DNA from: Bacteroidales bacterium
GTDB lineage: Bacteria > Bacteroidota > Bacteroidia > Bacteroidales > VadinHA17
Direction: 5' to 3'
DNA length: 48,486 bases
NCBI GenBank assembly: GCA_011620595.1
Contig: WOYX01000044.1
Span: 40,709-89,194 of the forward strand
The position numbers were made by a program, and so were the translations under genes. Positions 27,408 to 36,056 of the stretch are shown piece after piece; within the stretch, counting starts at the first letter, position 1; each line of letters begins with the position of its first letter. A model generated the notes under the pieces. It ran no database searches and had not been told where the DNA came from. It was given only the letters and a program-made list of their open reading frames with translations.

Positions 27408-28454
27408 TTACCTGGCGTTTGCCTTATAGTGTTTTATGAGCTTCGGTATGATATCTGCCACATCACCGTTGATAACATAGTCGGCCAGGCTGTTGATGGG
27501 TGCCATCGCATCATTGTTGATGGCAATGATCTTTCCGCTCTGGCTCATACCTGCCGTATGCTGTATCTGTCCCGATATACCGCAGGCGATATAGAGCTTC
27601 GGCCTGACAGTCACCCCTGTCTGTCCCACCTGCCGCTCGTGTCCTGCAAAGCCTGCATCCACGGCCGCCCGGGAGGCAGCCACCTCGCCTCCAAGGACGG
27701 AAGCCAGATCGTACAGCATGTTGAAATTCTCCCTTGAGCCCATGCCGTAACCGCCGGACACGATTATCTGCGCCGACTTGATGTCAACCCTCCGGGCCTC
27801 CATATGCCGTTCGATGATCTCCACGGTGAGATCCTCGGGCTTTATGAAGTCAGAGACATTAATCTTTTTCAGTTCACCGCGATAGTTCCTGTTCACGATC
27901 TCCTTCTTCATCACCCCCTCGCGGACGGTGGCCATCTGGGGACGGTGATCAGGATTGATGATTGTGGCAATGATGTTGCCACCGAAGGCAGGTCTTATCT
28001 GGTATAGAAGGTTTTTGTATGTGGTGTCTGTCTTCCTGTCATAGTGATCACCTATCTCGAGGGCCGTGCAGTCAGCCGTCAGCCCGCTGTGCAGTGCCGA
28101 GGAGACCCTCGGGCCCAGATCGCGCCCGGTGGTGGTGGCTCCCATAAGGGCTATCTGTGGCTGCTCCTGCCGGAAGAGGCCGGTGATGACCGAGGTATAG
28201 GGCATGGTACGGTAATGCTCCAACACCGGGTCATCTGCCAGGTGCACCACATCGGTGCCGTAAGGGAAAAGCTCCTTTTCAATGCCCTCAATGCCACTGC
28301 CAAGCACCACTGCCTCGAGCCTGCAGCCAAGGGCGTTGGCCAGCGACCGGCCTTTGGTCAGCAGTTCGAGACTAACATCGACAGGTTTGCCCTCATCAAG
28401 CTCACAAAATACGAATAGACTGTTCACTTTGCGGATATGTTTTCTGTTGATCAA
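27408..28454 (-). CDS. etfA: Electron transfer flavoprotein, alpha subunit
   Basis: FAD-binding subunit of ETF. The C-terminal FAD domain shows GYGMGSRENF, GQTGVTVRPKLYIACGISG and SGKIIAINNDAMAPI. 348 residues. The start codon is TTG at 28454, sharing the TTGA junction with the etfB stop (4-base overlap); no in-frame ATG is available near the N-terminus, so translation is probably coupled to etfB. Confidence 0.93.
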   Translation of the reverse strand: MINRKHIRKVNSLFVFCELDEGKPVDVSLELLTKGRSLANALGCRLEAVVLGSGIEGIEKELFPYGTDVVHLADDPVLEHYRTMPYTSVITGLFRQEQPQIALMGATTTGRDLGPRVSSALHSGLTADCTALEIGDHYDRKTDTTYKNLLYQIRPAFGGNIIATIINPDHRPQMATVREGVMKKEIVNRNYRGELKKINVSDFIKPEDLTVEIIERHMEARRVDIKSAQIIVSGGYGMGSRENFNMLYDLASVLGGEVAASRAAVDAGFAGHERQVGQTGVTVRPKLYIACGISGQIQHTAGMSQSGKIIAINNDAMAPINSLADYVINGDVADIIPKLIKHYKANAR

Positions 28455-29314
28455 CCAATTGTATGACTCTCAAACAGCTCCTTTACGAGCGCTTCAATGT
28501 CCCTGTCGGATGAGGTGAGCTGTTTTGCCTGTTTCGACTGAAGGATGACATTGTCTATCTTCTTCACCTTGGTGGGTGAGCCCGACAGCCCCAGCTGTTC
28601 CGGGTCAGCACCGACAGCCTCTGTTCCCCACTCGGTAATAGGCATCAGGGGCCTGCTGGTGGCGATGTAGTCGGCATTCTCAGCCTGCAGTTCAGTGTCG
28701 GTACGGGCATATTTGTACTTCATCACCAGGCGGGCGTGGCGGTAACGGCATGCGGGGGCTGTACCGTTGACGGTCACCACCAGCGGCAGCGGGGCGGAGA
28801 CGGTCTCAACGCCGCGCTCAAGCCTTCTGCGTACTACCAGTTTGTCATTCTCAAAGTGCATCTCCTCGGCATAAGTCACCTGCGGCCATCCCAGCTTCTC
28901 CGCTACCTGCGGACCTACCTGTGCGGTGTCACCGTCGATAGCCTGACGACCCCCGAGAACCAGGTCAGGCTCCAGCCTGCGGATGGCCAGCGTCAGGGCA
29001 TAGGATGTGGCCAGCGTGTCAGAACCTGCAAAAGCCCTGTCGGTCAGCAGCACCCCGTCATCGGCACCGCGGTATAAACCCTCGCGGATGATCTCGGCAG
29101 CACGGCCCGGCCCCATGGTAAGAACCGTCACCGTGGTGCCCTCATATTGCTCTTTGATGCGAAGCGCCTGCTCCAGCGCGTTCAGATCCTCAGGGTTGAA
29201 GATGGCCGGCAGGGCACTCCTGTTGACGGTGCCGTCGGCTTTCATGGCGTCAGGCCCCACATTGCGCGTGTCAGGTACCTGCTTGGCCAGGACAACGATC
29301 TTGATTCCTTTCAT
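28451..29314 (-). CDS. etfB: Electron transfer flavoprotein, beta subunit
   Basis: AMP-binding subunit of ETF that accepts electrons from acyl-CoA dehydrogenases. 287 residues from ATG 29314 (MKGIKIVVLAKQVPDT), chosen over a GTG at 29326 because GAGG lies at a good distance upstream. Family motifs: LGGRQAIDGDTAQVGP and ETVSAPLPLVVTVNG. First gene of the operon with etfA and the acyl-CoA dehydrogenase. Confidence 0.93.
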   Translation of the reverse strand: MKGIKIVVLAKQVPDTRNVGPDAMKADGTVNRSALPAIFNPEDLNALEQALRIKEQYEGTTVTVLTMGPGRAAEIIREGLYRGADDGVLLTDRAFAGSDTLATSYALTLAIRRLEPDLVLGGRQAIDGDTAQVGPQVAEKLGWPQVTYAEEMHFENDKLVVRRRLERGVETVSAPLPLVVTVNGTAPACRYRHARLVMKYKYARTDTELQAENADYIATSRPLMPITEWGTEAVGADPEQLGLSGSPTKVKKIDNVILQSKQAKQLTSSDRDIEALVKELFESHTIG

Positions 29315-29337
29315 ATCTCGCCTCACTGTTGAAGTGG

Positions 29338-29366
29338 CAAATATAACAATAAAACCATGCCTGCAA
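29338..29366 (-). promoter_or_regulatory. etfB-etfA-acd promoter
   Basis: TATATTTG on the minus strand (29338-29345) and TTG 18 bases upstream (29364-29366). Confidence 0.55.
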
Positions 29367-29380
29367 TAGACAGATTGCAG
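29361..29380. promoter_or_regulatory. Palindrome overlapping the etf promoter
   Basis: CTGCAATAGACAGATTGCAG: 7-bp arms with a 6-base spacer, covering the -33 element. The position suits a repressor operator. No regulator gene is adjacent. Confidence 0.4.
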
Positions 29381-29523
29381 TTTTTGGGAGAACGGTCGAA
29401 AGAGATCAGTCCGTTATATGCCTAACCTGATGTGTATTATAGTGTTCATCATGCGCTCATTCCGGCTATGGTCGAACTTGCACCACCGAGAGTGCCACCT
29501 GATGTTATAGGATATTATTTTCT

Positions 29524-29556
29524 TTGGACATGATTTGAAATATTGAATTAACTTCG
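29524..29556 (+). promoter_or_regulatory. Possible promoter of the DMT transporter gene
   Basis: TTG (29524-29526), 22 bases, TAACTTCG (29549-29556), 34 bases before the start codon. The spacing is slightly long. Confidence 0.35.
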
Positions 29557-29589
29557 CCCGCCGGACAAGTTATCCGTGTTTCCTTCAAA

Positions 29590-30504
29590 ATGAAAGGCAG
29601 ACCCTACGCAGCCCTGGTATTGTCAATGATCTTCTGGTCATTCTCGTTTGTCTGGTTCAAGATAGCCAACAGGCATTATGACCCGATAACCATTGTCTTT
29701 ATAAGGTTATGCATAGCATCACTCTTACTCTCCGGTTACCTCTGGATCACACATGGGTTTACAGGTGTCAGGAAGGCCGACCGCAAGTACTTCCTGTTGC
29801 TGGCATTCTTCGAGCCTTTCCTCTATTTCCTGGGTGAGAGTTTCGGGCTTACCTATGTCTCATCAACGGTGGGTTCGGTGATAATATCCACAATCCCGAT
29901 ATTTGCTGTCATCTTTGCCTGGATAATATACCGGGAGAAGCTCAGACCCGTCAATTATCTGGGTGTGCTGATCTCTTTTGCCGGAGTGATGATCTTCATC
30001 ACCAGCAGCGGAGGAGGTGTAGCAATGAGTATGAAAGGGCTGGCCCTGCTGCTTCTGGCTGTCATTGCCGCGGTAGGATACAATATGATCCTCCACAGGC
30101 TGGCAACGCAGTACAATCCGGTCAGTATTGTCAATATCCAGAATACCATAGGCATCATACTGTTCCTGCCTCTCTTCCTGATATTTGATCTCAGAAAGTT
30201 ACTTTCCACAGGTATTGTTGCCGAGAGCTTTGGTTCCATTGTCCTGCTGGCCATATTTGCCTCCAGCGGTGCATTCGTGCTCTTCGCATACTCCGTCAGG
30301 CACCTGGGCATATCCCGCGCCAATGTATTCAGCAACCTCATCCCCGTATTTACTGCCCTGTTTGCGTTCCTTATCATCGGCGACAGGCTGACGCTCAGAA
30401 ACGGTGTGGGTATGATGATAGTCATTGCTGGGCTGTTCCTTTCACAGGCTCAAAGGAGGAAGAGCTCCGCCACAGAAGTCGATCTTGCCGGAAGGAGCGC
30501 ATAA
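29590..30504 (+). CDS. EamA/DMT-family transporter
   Basis: Inner-membrane exporter of metabolites or amino acids; the substrate is not predictable. The 304 residues contain ten hydrophobic segments in two EamA repeats; the first ends near WIIYREKLRPVNYLGVLISF and the second near FAFLIIGDRLTLRNGVGMMI, both with the typical E/D-x-L-x-x-x-x-x-G pattern. A stand-alone gene upstream of porQ. Confidence 0.88.
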   Translation: MKGRPYAALVLSMIFWSFSFVWFKIANRHYDPITIVFIRLCIASLLLSGYLWITHGFTGVRKADRKYFLLLAFFEPFLYFLGESFGLTYVSSTVGSVIISTIPIFAVIFAWIIYREKLRPVNYLGVLISFAGVMIFITSSGGGVAMSMKGLALLLLAVIAAVGYNMILHRLATQYNPVSIVNIQNTIGIILFLPLFLIFDLRKLLSTGIVAESFGSIVLLAIFASSGAFVLFAYSVRHLGISRANVFSNLIPVFTALFAFLIIGDRLTLRNGVGMMIVIAGLFLSQAQRRKSSATEVDLAGRSA

Positions 30505-30550
30505 AGCAACCCGAATTAGCAACCTCCGTACCCCGTTTTACCGATAGTAT

Positions 30551-30558
30551 TATCTTTG
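30551..30558 (+). promoter_or_regulatory. -7 promoter element of porQ
   Basis: TATCTTTG, an exact TAnnTTTG match 18 bases before ATG 30577. No clear TTG at -33. Confidence 0.5.
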
Positions 30559-30576
30559 TTTGCAATCTGCCACGAC

Positions 30577-31584
30577 ATGAGGCTACAGGCTCTATCACTC
30601 ATTCTGCTTTTCACTCTCCTGCCGCTCAGCGGACAGACCGGGGGTGACAACACATATGAGTTCCTGAATCTCAGTCACTCAGCCTTTGCCACAGCCACAG
30701 GAGGCATTACCGTCTCCCGTGACCGTGATGACCTGAGCCTCCCCTACTGGAACCCGGCCCTGCTCCGCGGGTCGATGGACAATGACATCTCGCTCAGCTT
30801 CTCCACCTGGTTTGCTGGTATTACCTACGGGCATGCAGCATGGGCTATGGATACGGAGAGGCAGGGGACCTTTGCCGCGGGGGTGAGCTTCATCAGCTAC
30901 GGACGTTTCACAGAGGCCGATATTGCAGGGAATATTACAGGCACCTTTACCGCTGCCGAATATGCTTTCAACGTGGCCTGGTCATTACAGTTAGACTCCT
31001 CATTCACTGTTGGTATTGCCCTCAAGCCGGTATTCTCGCATCTTGAGCGCTATTTCTCCGCAGGAGTGTGCACGGACATCGGGGCCACGTGGAGCAACAG
31101 GAAGCTGCTGCTTGACGCAGGTGTGGTGATCAGGAACGCCGGCTTTCAGATCAAAAGTCACACCGGCCGGGGCGGGGAGCCCCTGCCTTTTGAGATCATT
31201 GCAGGCGTGACCAAGAGGCTGGCACACGCCCCCTTCAGCTTCTCGCTGACACTCAGGCACCTGGAGAAACCGGACCTTACCTATGACTATAACCCTGAGG
31301 ATGACAACCCGGCCGGCGGCTTCGGTGAGAACCTGCTAAAGCACGCTATCCTGGGCGTGGAGATACTCCCTGCCGACTCCTTCTGGATGGGCTTCGGCCT
31401 GAACTACGGCCGCAGGGCGGAGATGCGCCTGGAACAGAGAACGGGAATGTCAGGCTTTTCGGCAGGATTCGGGTTCAGAACCGGGAGTTTTGACCTGGCT
31501 TATGGCCGTGAGGCTTTTCACCCTGCCGGAGGCACCAACCACCTGACTGTGACCCTTAGGCCTGAGATGATCCTTAAAAAGTGA
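30577..31584 (+). CDS. porQ: Type IX secretion system protein PorQ
   Basis: Outer-membrane beta-barrel protein of the type IX secretion system, reported to work with PorU/PorV at the attachment complex. 335 residues with signal peptide (cleavage near LSGQ) followed by the typical GGDNTYEFLNLSHSAFATAT start of the mature protein and repeated beta strands. Adjacent cmk is the arrangement known from Porphyromonas and relatives. ATG 30577 is preferred; a TTG at 30556 lies in the promoter. Its presence implies the cell makes T9SS-secreted proteins encoded elsewhere. Confidence 0.9.
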   Translation: MRLQALSLILLFTLLPLSGQTGGDNTYEFLNLSHSAFATATGGITVSRDRDDLSLPYWNPALLRGSMDNDISLSFSTWFAGITYGHAAWAMDTERQGTFAAGVSFISYGRFTEADIAGNITGTFTAAEYAFNVAWSLQLDSSFTVGIALKPVFSHLERYFSAGVCTDIGATWSNRKLLLDAGVVIRNAGFQIKSHTGRGGEPLPFEIIAGVTKRLAHAPFSFSLTLRHLEKPDLTYDYNPEDDNPAGGFGENLLKHAILGVEILPADSFWMGFGLNYGRRAEMRLEQRTGMSGFSAGFGFRTGSFDLAYGREAFHPAGGTNHLTVTLRPEMILKK

Positions 31585-31616
31585 TACCGGTGAACCTGAA
31601 TGACCCTCTTTCGTTA

Positions 31617-31624
31617 TAACTTTG
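31617..31624 (+). promoter_or_regulatory. Possible -7 promoter element of cmk
   Basis: TAACTTTG, exact TAnnTTTG match, ending 8 bases before ATG 31633; if used, the transcript would be nearly leaderless. No TTG at -33. Confidence 0.3.
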
Positions 31625-31632
31625 CTGCCCGG

Positions 31633-32334
31633 ATGAAAAAAAAGAAAAAAATCACAATAACCGTTGACGGATATTCGTCGTGCGGCAAGAGCACCTTCGC
31701 AAAGGCCATAGCATCTGAACTGGATTACCTCTATATCGACTCCGGCGCCATGTACCGTGCCGTGACCCTCTACTGCCTGCGACGCGGGCATGTATCCGGA
31801 GGTGTGGCAGATGCCGCCAGCGTCGTCAGACTCCTCCCGGAGATAAACATCACGTTCGTTCTCAACAAAACGACAGGCTTTAACGAGACCGTGCTGAACG
31901 GCGAGAATGTAGAAAGGGAGATACGCGACAGGGCCGTGTCAGACAATGTCAGCGCCGTCAGTACCATCCCCGAGGTAAGGACAAAGCTGGTGGAGCTGCA
32001 GCGTGAGATCGGGAACGGCGGAGGCATCGTCATGGACGGACGCGACATAGGTACCGTGGTCTTCCCCGGGGCCGAGCTGAAGATCTTCATGACCGCCACC
32101 CCCGAGGTGAGGGCCCGGCGCCGCTACCTGGAACTGCTGGGAAAAGGGCTGCCGGCAGATTATGCTGCTGTTGAGAAAAACATAAATGAACGCGACCGGA
32201 TCGACTCATCGCGTGAGGTTAGTCCGCTGCGCAAGGCAGATGACGCCGTGGTGCTTGATAACAGTGATATGACACCCGCAGAACAGATGGTCTGGTTCAA
32301 AAGACTCTTTAAACAGACACTCAATGGAAGTTGA
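31633..32334 (+). CDS. cmk: Cytidylate kinase
   Basis: Phosphorylates CMP and dCMP to the diphosphates. 233 residues from ATG 31633 (MKKKKKITITVDGYSS), preferred over ATG 31600. The P-loop GYSSCGKST is at 13-21, then YIDSGAMYRA, and the substrate motif MDGRDIGTVVFP. It overlaps ispH by 11 bases, so the two are translated from one message. Confidence 0.95.
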   Translation: MKKKKKITITVDGYSSCGKSTFAKAIASELDYLYIDSGAMYRAVTLYCLRRGHVSGGVADAASVVRLLPEINITFVLNKTTGFNETVLNGENVEREIRDRAVSDNVSAVSTIPEVRTKLVELQREIGNGGGIVMDGRDIGTVVFPGAELKIFMTATPEVRARRRYLELLGKGLPADYAAVEKNINERDRIDSSREVSPLRKADDAVVLDNSDMTPAEQMVWFKRLFKQTLNGS

Positions 32335-33199
32335 CATAGAACCGGGGTCAGGATTTTGCTTTGGCGTGGAGAATGCCGTTAAGATTGCTGAGGAGGCACT
32401 GGAGGCAGGCGATGATGTGTACTGCCTCGGTGAGATAGTACACAACGACATCGAAGTTGACCGCCTCAAAAAACTCGGGCTGGTAACCATCACCTACGAA
32501 CAGTTTGAGAAGCTGCGCGACTGCAAGGTGCTGGTCAGGGCGCACGGTGAGCCCCCCTCTACCTATGAGAAGGCACGTGAGAACAACATCACCATCATAG
32601 ATGCCACCTGCCCCATTGTGCACTCGATGCAGGAAAAGATAAAAAGGGTGCAGAAAGTATTAAAGGATGAGGACGGGCAGATTGTGATATTCGGCAAGGA
32701 GGATCATGCCGAAGTGATTGGCCTGCTGGGAGCCGCAGGGGAGAAGGGCATCCTCGTCACCGGAAGGCATGACATCGTGAAGATTGACTTTACCAGACCC
32801 GTATGGCTCTTCGCCCAGACAACGCGCAGCAAAACCGAGTATGAGGTGGTGGCAGAGATAATACGTCTGAAGCTGGAACAGGAGAGGGAGAATCATCCGG
32901 GCAACAACCTTAAGGTTCACAACACCATCTGCAGGCAGGTCTCTGACCGTGAGCCGCGCCTCAGGGAGTTTTCCCGGAAGCATGATGTGATTCTGTTCGT
33001 CAGCGGCAGGAAGAGCTCAAACGGACGTATGCTTTACGATGTGTGCAAAAGTGAGAACGAAAACTCATTTTTCGTCTCCTCACCCGAGGAGTTTGATCCC
33101 GGGTGGCTCAGGGATGCAAAAAGCGTGGGGATATGTGGTGCCACATCAACGCCTGAATGGCTTATCCGGGATGTAGCCGGAATTGTTAAGAAGATGTGA
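32324..33199 (+). CDS. ispH: 4-hydroxy-3-methylbut-2-enyl diphosphate reductase
   Basis: Last enzyme of the MEP isoprenoid pathway, an Fe-S protein making IPP and DMAPP. 291 residues with the three cluster ligands in place: Cys12 (GFCFGV), Cys96 (DATCP) and Cys203 (NTICRQ). The AHGEPP motif carrying the active-site His is present. The C-terminal CGATSTPEWLI is also typical. Confidence 0.96.
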   Translation: MEVDIEPGSGFCFGVENAVKIAEEALEAGDDVYCLGEIVHNDIEVDRLKKLGLVTITYEQFEKLRDCKVLVRAHGEPPSTYEKARENNITIIDATCPIVHSMQEKIKRVQKVLKDEDGQIVIFGKEDHAEVIGLLGAAGEKGILVTGRHDIVKIDFTRPVWLFAQTTRSKTEYEVVAEIIRLKLEQERENHPGNNLKVHNTICRQVSDREPRLREFSRKHDVILFVSGRKSSNGRMLYDVCKSENENSFFVSSPEEFDPGWLRDAKSVGICGATSTPEWLIRDVAGIVKKM

Positions 33200-33217
33200 C
33201 AATGTTGGAACTCTAAA

Positions 33218-33247
33218 TTGTCAATGCACAAAATAATAGTAATTTCG
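33218..33247 (+). promoter_or_regulatory. pfkA promoter
   Basis: TTG (33218-33220), exactly 19 bases, TAATTTCG (33240-33247), 23 bases before the start codon. It matches the Bacteroidota pattern with one change. Confidence 0.65.
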
Positions 33248-33270
33248 TAGTCTGTTAAATCATTTGTTCA

Positions 33271-34251
33271 ATGGGGAAAATTAAGAAAATCGGTGTTCTC
33301 ACATCGGGTGGTGACTCTCCAGGCATGAATGCAGCCATACGGGCTGTCACCCGCACTGCCATCTATAACGACCTGGAGGTGATAGGCATAAGGCACGGTT
33401 ACCTGGGCATGGTGAATGCCAATTTCAAGCAGCTTTATGCACATACGGTGTCGGACACCATCCAGCGCGGAGGCACCATACTCAAGACTGCCCGCTGCGA
33501 GGCATTCAGGACGCCGGAGGGAAGGCAGAAGGCCTATGAGAACCTCAGGGCGGCAGAGATCGATGGAGTGGTAGTTATCGGCGGTGACGGCTCATTCAAG
33601 GGAGCAAGCCTCTTCAATGAAGAGTACAACATACCTTTTGTAGGTGTCCCCGGCACCATTGACAATGATATCTTCGGTACCGACTATACGATAGGATATG
33701 ATACAGCCCTTAACACCGTTGTTGAGGCCGTTGACAAAATACGTGATACCGCCAGCTCCATGAACCGCATGTTCTTTGTAGAGGTTATGGGGGCCGAGGC
33801 CGGCCATATTGCACTCTACAGCGGTATTGCCAGCGGAGCGGAGGCCATCATCATGCCTGAGATCAAGGGCGAGGCCCGTAACATCGCCAGGATGATCGAG
33901 ACAGGCAACAAGAGGAAGAAATCAAGCAACATCATAATTGTGGCCGAAGGCGACGAAGAGGGAGGCGCCCTGGCTATCGCCGAGAGACTCAAGCCTGAAC
34001 TCGAAGGTTATGAGGTGAGAGTTGTCATCCTGGGTCACCTGCAGAGGGGTGGGTCGCCCTCAGCCCTTGACCGTGTCAATGCCAGCAGGCTGGGCAATGC
34101 TGCCGTGGAGGCGCTGCTCGACGGGCAACAGAGCGTGATGGTAGGACTGCAGAGCGATGAGATAGTGCTTATCCCGTTCAGGAAAGCGGTCAAACAGCAC
34201 AAGGGACTGAAGCAGCATCTTGTAGATATAATCGACATACTTAACGTCTGA
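33271..34251 (+). CDS. pfkA: ATP-dependent 6-phosphofructokinase
   Basis: Glycolytic phosphorylation of fructose 6-phosphate. 326 residues: TSGGDSPGMNAAIR (11-24), GGDGS (104-108; the Gly form used by ATP enzymes rather than GGDD of PPi enzymes), and TIDND (129-133) with catalytic Asp131. FVEVMGAEAGHIAL and LGHLQRGGSPSALDR are present. It has its own promoter. Confidence 0.96.
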   Translation: MGKIKKIGVLTSGGDSPGMNAAIRAVTRTAIYNDLEVIGIRHGYLGMVNANFKQLYAHTVSDTIQRGGTILKTARCEAFRTPEGRQKAYENLRAAEIDGVVVIGGDGSFKGASLFNEEYNIPFVGVPGTIDNDIFGTDYTIGYDTALNTVVEAVDKIRDTASSMNRMFFVEVMGAEAGHIALYSGIASGAEAIIMPEIKGEARNIARMIETGNKRKKSSNIIIVAEGDEEGGALAIAERLKPELEGYEVRVVILGHLQRGGSPSALDRVNASRLGNAAVEALLDGQQSVMVGLQSDEIVLIPFRKAVKQHKGLKQHLVDIIDILNV

Positions 34252-34272
34252 TCAGTGACCGGCAGCAGACAG

Positions 34273-35385
34273 ATGCAACCATCACGGGTGTACTTTACAG
34301 ATATGCGAAGTACGCCTTCGCTCAACCTGCTGAAGAAGCTGGAGAAGCTGGTGAAGGCGGCGGGGATTGATGAGATCGACTTCAACCGCAAGATGACCGC
34401 CATCAAGATCCATTTCGGTGAGCCGGGCAACCTGGCATACCTCAGACCCAACTTCGCTGCTGCCATAGCAAGGATGGTAAAAGCCAGGGGGGGCAAGCCA
34501 TTCCTCACCGACTGCAACACACTGTACCACGGTGAGCGTACCAATGCCCCCGACCATATCGAGGCTGCATATCTCAACGGCTATAACCCTCTCTCTACGG
34601 GGTGTCACGTCATTATTGGCGACGGCATCAAGGGCACCGATTACCGTGAGGTAGAGGTCAACCTCGAATATACCCGTAGTGCCATGATAGGCACCGCCAT
34701 TGCTGATGCTGACATAATCATATCCATGAATCACTTCAAGGGACATGAGCAGACTGGCTTCGGTGGGGCGCTGAAGAACCTGGGCATGGGCTGTGCCTCC
34801 GTGGGAGGAAAACTGTTCCTCCACTCCGGCAATCCGCCTGTCATCTATGAAAAGAACTGCACAGGATGCAACATATGCGTCATCAACTGTGCCCATGACG
34901 CCGTCCATCTCGGGGCTGACAAAAAGGCTCACATTGACAACGACAAGTGCACTGGTTGCGGTCAGTGCGTGGCTGTATGCCAGTATGATGCTGCCAGGGT
35001 GGTCTGGGGTTCAGAGGGCGACATATTGAGCAAAAAGATTGCAGAATATGCGCTGGCAGTCATCAAAAGCAAACCGTCCATGCATATCAGTTTTATTATG
35101 GACGTCTCGCCCGACTGTGACTGCTGGGGTCACAACGACCGGCCGCTGATTGATGACATAGGCATCGCTGCTTCAACAGACCCAGTTGCACTTGACAGGG
35201 CATGTGCAGATATGGTAATGGCTGCACCTGCGGCACGGCATTTGTGGGACAAAGAGACAGGAGATGATCTGAGCGGGGCTGACAAGTTCCGGATGGCACA
35301 CGGCAACACCGACTGGAATACTGCTCTCGTTCATGCTGAGAAGATAAATGCCGGATCTTTGTCATATAAACTGATACGGATATGA
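34273..35385 (+). CDS. DUF362 protein with two 4Fe-4S ferredoxin motifs
   Basis: A 370-residue iron-sulfur protein of unknown reaction. The N-terminal DUF362 domain (about 1-185) includes MNHFKGHEQTGFGGALKNLG. It is followed by two ferredoxin motifs, CTGCNICVINC and CTGCGQCVAVC, then a C-terminal DUF362 segment with DVSPDCDCWG. ATG 34273 was chosen; an in-frame GTG at 34255 would add six residues. It begins 21 bases after pfkA and overlaps the receiver gene by 4 bases (ATGA). Confidence 0.87.
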   Translation: MQPSRVYFTDMRSTPSLNLLKKLEKLVKAAGIDEIDFNRKMTAIKIHFGEPGNLAYLRPNFAAAIARMVKARGGKPFLTDCNTLYHGERTNAPDHIEAAYLNGYNPLSTGCHVIIGDGIKGTDYREVEVNLEYTRSAMIGTAIADADIIISMNHFKGHEQTGFGGALKNLGMGCASVGGKLFLHSGNPPVIYEKNCTGCNICVINCAHDAVHLGADKKAHIDNDKCTGCGQCVAVCQYDAARVVWGSEGDILSKKIAEYALAVIKSKPSMHISFIMDVSPDCDCWGHNDRPLIDDIGIAASTDPVALDRACADMVMAAPAARHLWDKETGDDLSGADKFRMAHGNTDWNTALVHAEKINAGSLSYKLIRI

Positions 35386-35768
35386 AAGAACCATCACCGT
35401 CGCAACGAATGGCCATCCTGATCGTGGAAGACGACGCGCACAGTCAGCTTTACTTCACGAAGCTGCTCTCAGGCATGTATGACACCCATGTGGCAGCCTC
35501 GGCCAGGGAGGCCTGGGATCTGCTGCACAGCAAGAGTTTCGGTTTTGTGCTTATGGACATTTCACTGAAAGGCGATGAGGACGGTCTGTCGCTCACCCGT
35601 CGTCTCCGCAGTGAGGAGGCTTTTGCGAAGCTGCCGATAGTGGCGGTTACGGCATATGCATTCCCCGATGACCGGCGCCGCGCCCTCGAGGCCGGCTGTA
35701 CTGATTATCTGCCCAAGCCGGTCAGCAGCAACGATCTGCACCGGAAGATAGCCGAGCTGGCTCTTTAA
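35382..35768 (+). CDS. Single-domain response regulator (CheY-like receiver)
   Basis: A 128-residue receiver with no output domain. Acidic pocket Asp17/Asp18, phosphoacceptor Asp59 (VLMDIS), Thr90 and Lys112 (LPKP) are all present, so it should accept phosphate. No histidine kinase is nearby, so it is an orphan. The start ATG overlaps the DUF362 gene stop, implying co-translation with an Fe-S protein, which is an unusual partner. Confidence 0.88.
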   Translation: MKEPSPSQRMAILIVEDDAHSQLYFTKLLSGMYDTHVAASAREAWDLLHSKSFGFVLMDISLKGDEDGLSLTRRLRSEEAFAKLPIVAVTAYAFPDDRRRALEAGCTDYLPKPVSSNDLHRKIAELAL

Positions 35769-35779
35769 CAGGAAAAAAG

Positions 35780-35810
35780 TTCCGTCGGGATAAAAAAATT
35801 ATTAATTTTG
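35780..35810 (+). promoter_or_regulatory. Possible promoter of tRNA-Pro
   Basis: TTC (35780-35782), 20 bases, TAATTTTG (35803-35810). This would give a leader of about 90 bases before the tRNA. Confidence 0.45.
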
Positions 35811-35823
35811 CGCACCTGATTAA

Positions 35824-35898
35824 CGTCAGGACCAAGCTTTCTTCGCCGCCAGCCTTTGGAGACCGTAGTCCTGACGAAGGCCTCTGGCTGATGCGAAG
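35824..35898 (+). other. Interleaved inverted repeats in the tRNA-Pro leader
   Basis: CGTCAGGAC (35824-35832) pairs with GTCCTGACG (35868-35876), 9 bp perfect. CTTCGC plus CAGCC (35841-35854) pair with GGCTG plus GCGAAG (35886-35898). The two helices cross, so they are either a pseudoknot or alternative folds. No gene is supported here. Confidence 0.4.
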
Positions 35899-35905
35899 AC
35901 TGAAT

Positions 35906-35978
35906 CGGGGTGTAGCGCAGTTGGTAGCGTACTACGTTCGGGACGTAGGGGCCGGAAGTTCGAGTCTTCTCACCCCGA
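35906..35978 (+). tRNA. tRNA-Pro (CGG)
   Basis: Cloverleaf with acceptor CGGGGTG/CACCCCG (7 bp perfect), D arm GCGC/GCGT, anticodon stem CTACG/CGTAG around TTCGGGA (anticodon CGG), T arm GGAAG/CTTCT, and discriminator A. CCA is not encoded. It marks the left edge of the AT-rich island. Confidence 0.95.
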
Positions 35979-35991
35979 CTGAGATTAAATG

Positions 35992-36029
35992 AATGCCGTT
36001 GTATATCAATCAATTACAACGGCATTTTT
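35992..36029 (+). terminator. Terminator after tRNA-Pro
   Basis: 12-bp perfect stem AATGCCGTTGTA / TACAACGGCATT with an 11-base loop, followed by a T run. Confidence 0.85.
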
Positions 36030-36033
36030 CTTT

Positions 36034-36056
36034 GTAGTAGAAAATGTGGTAGAAAA
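36034..36056 (+). repeat. Tandem 11-mer pair, possible integrase arm sites
   Basis: GTAGTAGAAAA (36034-36044) and GTGGTAGAAAA (36046-36056), one mismatch, 12-base period. They lie directly after the tRNA-Pro terminator, where the base composition changes. Short direct repeats at such a place can be integrase arm sites; this is inference. Confidence 0.35.

Noticed and set aside
35765-36013. 82-codon minus-strand frame over tRNA-Pro and its leader
   Set aside because: It spans a tRNA and structured leader; no promoter or family signal.
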